NCBI RefSeq assembly: GCF_011046245.1
Contig: NZ_CP049244.1
Location: 124,001 to 188,000, forward strand
Source of the DNA: Allorhizobium pseudoryzae
GTDB taxonomy: Bacteria > Pseudomonadota > Alphaproteobacteria > Rhizobiales > Rhizobiaceae
Length of the DNA stretch: 64,000 bases
Direction: 5' to 3'
The first letter of the stretch is position 1. Each line of letters opens with the position of its first letter. Shown here piece after piece: positions 61,555 to 64,000 of this stretch. Both the position numbers and the translations under genes were made by a program. The notes under the pieces were generated by a model. The model saw only the letters and a program-made list of their open reading frames with translations. It ran no database searches and had not been told where the DNA came from.

Positions 61555-62721
61555 ATGAACCAGGCTCGCCCATCGCTCCTCATTCTCGGCACGAGAGGCA
61601 TTCCCGCATCTCACGGCGGATTTGAAACCTTTGCCGAAAAGCTGGCGTTGTTTCTCGCCAAACATGGCTGGCATGTTGGCGTCTACTGCCAGGAAGAAGT
61701 CGCACACGTGACGGAGGAAGTGCGATCGTCCACTTGGCAAGGCGTCGAACTCCTTCACGTGCAGGTTGCTTCCACCGGCCCGCGGGCGACGCTGGAATTC
61801 GATTGGAAATGCGTCAAGCACGCAGCAACCCGCCCGTCGGTTTGCCTGGTTCTCGGCTACAACGGCGCGATCTTCCTGCCCTACCTCAAGGCGAAGGGGC
61901 GGAAGATCATGACGAATATGGACGGCATCGAGTGGAAGCGGGCGAAGTGGAGCCTGCCGATCAAGGCCTGGTTCTGGCTGAACGAATGGATCGCCGCCTG
62001 GTCCTCCGACCGTCTGGTGGCCGACCATCCCGCGATTGCCGATCATCTGGCGACCCGACGTCCGAGAAAATCAACGGTCATGATCCCCTATGGCGGCGTT
62101 CCCGTGCGCTCGGCGCCGACGGCACCCGTAGAGGCTCTCGGTCTTCAGCCCGACCAATATTTCATTTCGATTGCCCGCATCGAGCCGGACAACAGTATTC
62201 TCACGCTGGTCAAAGCGTTCTCGCGCAAGAAGCGCAACGCCAGGCTCGTGGTTCTCGGGACCTTCGTCGAGGGCAATGCCTACCATCAGGAAATTCTGCG
62301 TTCGGCGGGCGATGAGGTCGTCTTTCCGGGCGCGATTTATGACGAGAAGGCTGTTCAGGCGCTTCGTTTCCATGCCCGCGCCTATGTGCATGGGCACACG
62401 GTCGGCGGGACCAACCCATCGCTGGTGGAATCGCTTGCGGCGGGCAACAGCGTGATCGCCCACGACAACAAGTATAACCGCTGGACTGCTGGCGATGCCG
62501 CCGTCTTCTTTACGGACGAGGCAAGTTGCGAGGCGGCCTATGAGCGACTGCTGCACGATGACGTCGTCGTTCGGCGTGGCCAGGCGGCCGCGCGCCGACG
62601 AGCAGACGCTGAATTTACCTGGGACAAGGTGCTCTCGACATACGAGGAGGAACTGCTTGTTCTGGGCGGCTTCGACCGCAAGGCACCGAATGCTCCACCC
62701 AAGGCTCTGGCGGGAGAATAA
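61555..62721 (+). CDS. glycosyltransferase with DUF1972 N-terminus (rhamnosyltransferase-like)
   Basis: 388 residues. DUF1972 start LLILGTRGIPASHGGFETFAEKLALFL, then LEFDWKCVKHAATRP, IMTNMDGIEWKRAKWS, and the GT4-like C-terminus YFISIARIEPDNSILTLVKAFSRKKRN, HGHTVGGTNPSLVESLAAGNSVIAHDN. Such enzymes act early in rhizobial and streptococcal polysaccharide repeat units (often rhamnosyl or hexosyl transfer). GAGAAAG precedes the ATG. Three bases separate it from the GH5 gene. Confidence 0.88.
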   Translation: MNQARPSLLILGTRGIPASHGGFETFAEKLALFLAKHGWHVGVYCQEEVAHVTEEVRSSTWQGVELLHVQVASTGPRATLEFDWKCVKHAATRPSVCLVLGYNGAIFLPYLKAKGRKIMTNMDGIEWKRAKWSLPIKAWFWLNEWIAAWSSDRLVADHPAIADHLATRRPRKSTVMIPYGGVPVRSAPTAPVEALGLQPDQYFISIARIEPDNSILTLVKAFSRKKRNARLVVLGTFVEGNAYHQEILRSAGDEVVFPGAIYDEKAVQALRFHARAYVHGHTVGGTNPSLVESLAAGNSVIAHDNKYNRWTAGDAAVFFTDEASCEAAYERLLHDDVVVRRGQAAARRRADAEFTWDKVLSTYEEELLVLGGFDRKAPNAPPKALAGE

Positions 62722-62724
62722 GGG

Positions 62725-63966
62725 ATGCGGCGGCGCGATCTGCTCCTCGGAACGTCCGCGACACTTGCGGTTGGCGCAGTACCACGCGTGACGCAGGCAC
62801 AGCCGCTGTCCTGGCATATCCAGCGCGGCGTCAACCTGTGGCCATGGTTCTCGCTGACCCGCGAGTTTCCGGCGCCGCGGCGGGATTACGACTGGCCGCC
62901 GTTCCAGACGCAAAGACCGGTCCCGACAAAGCAGGATCTCCAGAGGCTCAAGGCTGTCGGCTTCGATTTCGTTCGCCTTCCGATCGATCCCGGTCCTTTT
63001 GTGGCGTTTACCGGCGAGAGACGGAGGCAACTGATCGCTACCTTGAGTGCGGCCGTATCTGACATCCTCTCGGCGGGCCTCACGCTCGTCTTGAACGTGC
63101 AGACAAACGAAGCGACGCACTACTGGAATTCTCGCGTCCTGACCGCCAGCCGGTCCGCCGCCGAGTTTCCCGCCTATTTGAAACTGATCGGTGATGTCGC
63201 AGAAATGCTTGCCGCATTTCCATCGGACCGGGTAGCGCTTGAGCCCGTCAATGAACCGCCACAGGCCTGTGGCGCGCCGGAATGGGTGGCGGTTCAGCGG
63301 GCTCTCCTGACGACGGCGCGGACACGCGCGCCAAACCTGACGCTGGTCGCGACCGGCAGTTGCGGCAGCATGGTGTCCGGTTTGACGGCGCTCGATCCAC
63401 GCCCGTTCGAAGTGCTGGCTCCGATCATCTACACCTTCCATTTCTACGAACCCTACCTGTTTTCTCATCAGGGGGCGCCGTGGATGGGCGAGCCGGTTTA
63501 CCGCGCCCTGAACGACGTGCCCTGGCCGGGCGATGCCGGTTCGCTGGAGAAGACGCTGGCGGCCGTCCGCAAACGGATGCGCTCCGATGACCGCCCGCAG
63601 GACATCAAGGCCGCCGCCTATGCCGAAACGGAAAAAGTGCTGAAGGTCTATTTCGATGCGGCGCCTGCCCGTCCCTTCGTCGATTCCTACCTGCAGCAGG
63701 TCGCGGACTGGGGCAGCCATTACGGCATTGCCCCTTCCCGCATCCTGATGGGCGAGTTCGGAGCCCTCCGCAGCGATCATCGTTACGTGGCTTCCGGCGC
63801 AAGAGATCGTGCGCGATACATTGAGGATGTGCGCAAAAGTGCCGAATCCTTCGGTTTCCCCTGGGCCTTCTGGAACCTGTTCGACGGCATGGGCATCGTG
63901 ACAGATGATGTCAGCCGTCGTTTCGATACGCCGATCCTGCAGGCCTTGGGGGTTCAAGCCCCCTGA
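62725..63966 (+). CDS. Tat-exported glycoside hydrolase family 5 (endoglucanase-like)
   Basis: 413 residues. Twin-arginine signal MRRRDLLLGTSATLAVGAVPRVTQA. TIM-barrel catalytic features of GH5: acid/base Glu in VALEPVNEPPQ, the tyrosine/histidine strand IIYTFHFYEPYLF and the nucleophile Glu in ILMGEFGALRS. It is exported and probably trims or remodels the polysaccharide built by the adjacent genes, as glycanases in EPS clusters do. The final 34 bases of the window hold no more gene that can be judged. Confidence 0.9.
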   Translation: MRRRDLLLGTSATLAVGAVPRVTQAQPLSWHIQRGVNLWPWFSLTREFPAPRRDYDWPPFQTQRPVPTKQDLQRLKAVGFDFVRLPIDPGPFVAFTGERRRQLIATLSAAVSDILSAGLTLVLNVQTNEATHYWNSRVLTASRSAAEFPAYLKLIGDVAEMLAAFPSDRVALEPVNEPPQACGAPEWVAVQRALLTTARTRAPNLTLVATGSCGSMVSGLTALDPRPFEVLAPIIYTFHFYEPYLFSHQGAPWMGEPVYRALNDVPWPGDAGSLEKTLAAVRKRMRSDDRPQDIKAAAYAETEKVLKVYFDAAPARPFVDSYLQQVADWGSHYGIAPSRILMGEFGALRSDHRYVASGARDRARYIEDVRKSAESFGFPWAFWNLFDGMGIVTDDVSRRFDTPILQALGVQAP

Positions 63967-64000
63967 TGCTCACCGCCGCCGGAGGGTCGCGGGATGATAG

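Noticed and set aside
1..64000. CRISPR arrays, tRNA or rRNA genes, insertion sequences, prophage or toxin-antitoxin genes
   Set aside because: Read for direct repeats, cloverleaf-like ends, transposase and integrase motifs; none found that I could support.

Overview
The window is high-GC, gene-dense DNA of an alphaproteobacterium. The best fit is a member of the Rhizobiaceae (Rhizobium/Agrobacterium group): it carries a biliverdin phytochrome operon, an HWE kinase, a ttuC-ttuD tartrate pair as known from Agrobacterium vitis, an OpgC-like protein, cytoplasmic chemoreceptors and rhizobial-type polysaccharide genes. I see no rRNA, tRNA, CRISPR array, insertion sequence, integrase or phage gene. 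It reads as an accessory or replicon-borne metabolic region rather than core chromosome.

Layout. 1-1.4 kb: a partial Zn-dependent alcohol/formaldehyde dehydrogenase and a PilZ protein. 1.6-10.4 kb: signalling genes, namely a response regulator, a receiver-HWE kinase, a single-domain receiver and a bacteriophytochrome kinase, then a double-PAS soluble chemoreceptor, a LuxR-type solo regulator and a globin-coupled chemoreceptor. 10.6-15.8 kb: a peptide/opine-type ABC importer in which one permease is fused to an ATPase. 16.3-37.2 kb: a nicotinate catabolism island (below). 37.2-43 kb: a MetF-like protein, an OpgC-like membrane acyltransferase, a ThDP enzyme, a small membrane protein and a TTC38-like protein. 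43.1-50.2 kb: a Tat-exported histidine phosphatase and a TetR-controlled RND efflux operon with two adaptors. 50.2-53.6 kb: tartrate utilisation (ttuD, ttuC) with a divergent GntR regulator. 53.6-55.9 kb: two ROK proteins. 56-64 kb: polysaccharide genes (acetyltransferase, GINT1-like protein, flippase, two glycosyltransferases and a GH5 glycanase).

The most interesting part is 16.3-37.2 kb. NicAB (a molybdenum hydroxylase with a tri-heme cytochrome tail) should oxidise nicotinate to 6-hydroxynicotinate. Next to it is a 6-hydroxynicotinate reductase rather than the aerobic monooxygenase route (no nicC/D/E/F/X is present). Downstream lie a UPF0280 (ApbE-like) protein, two DUF1185 proteins and a hydantoinase/oxoprolinase HyuAB pair. 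No enamidase is present, so HyuAB is the natural candidate for opening the reduced lactam ring with ATP. A branched-chain-type ABC importer, a FedA-like membrane protein, a second MarR regulator and a ferredoxin-NADP reductase complete the island. Four promoters and the nicR-nicA gap carry related palindromes of the form TTTG-NNNN-CAAA (or AGTG-NNNN-CACT), including a perfect 34-bp palindrome before the ferredoxin reductase. This ties the parts into one probable MarR-type (NicR-like) regulon. It matches the reductive nicotinate pathway described biochemically for Azorhizobium (tetrahydro-oxonicotinate, then ring opening, decarboxylation and glutarate).
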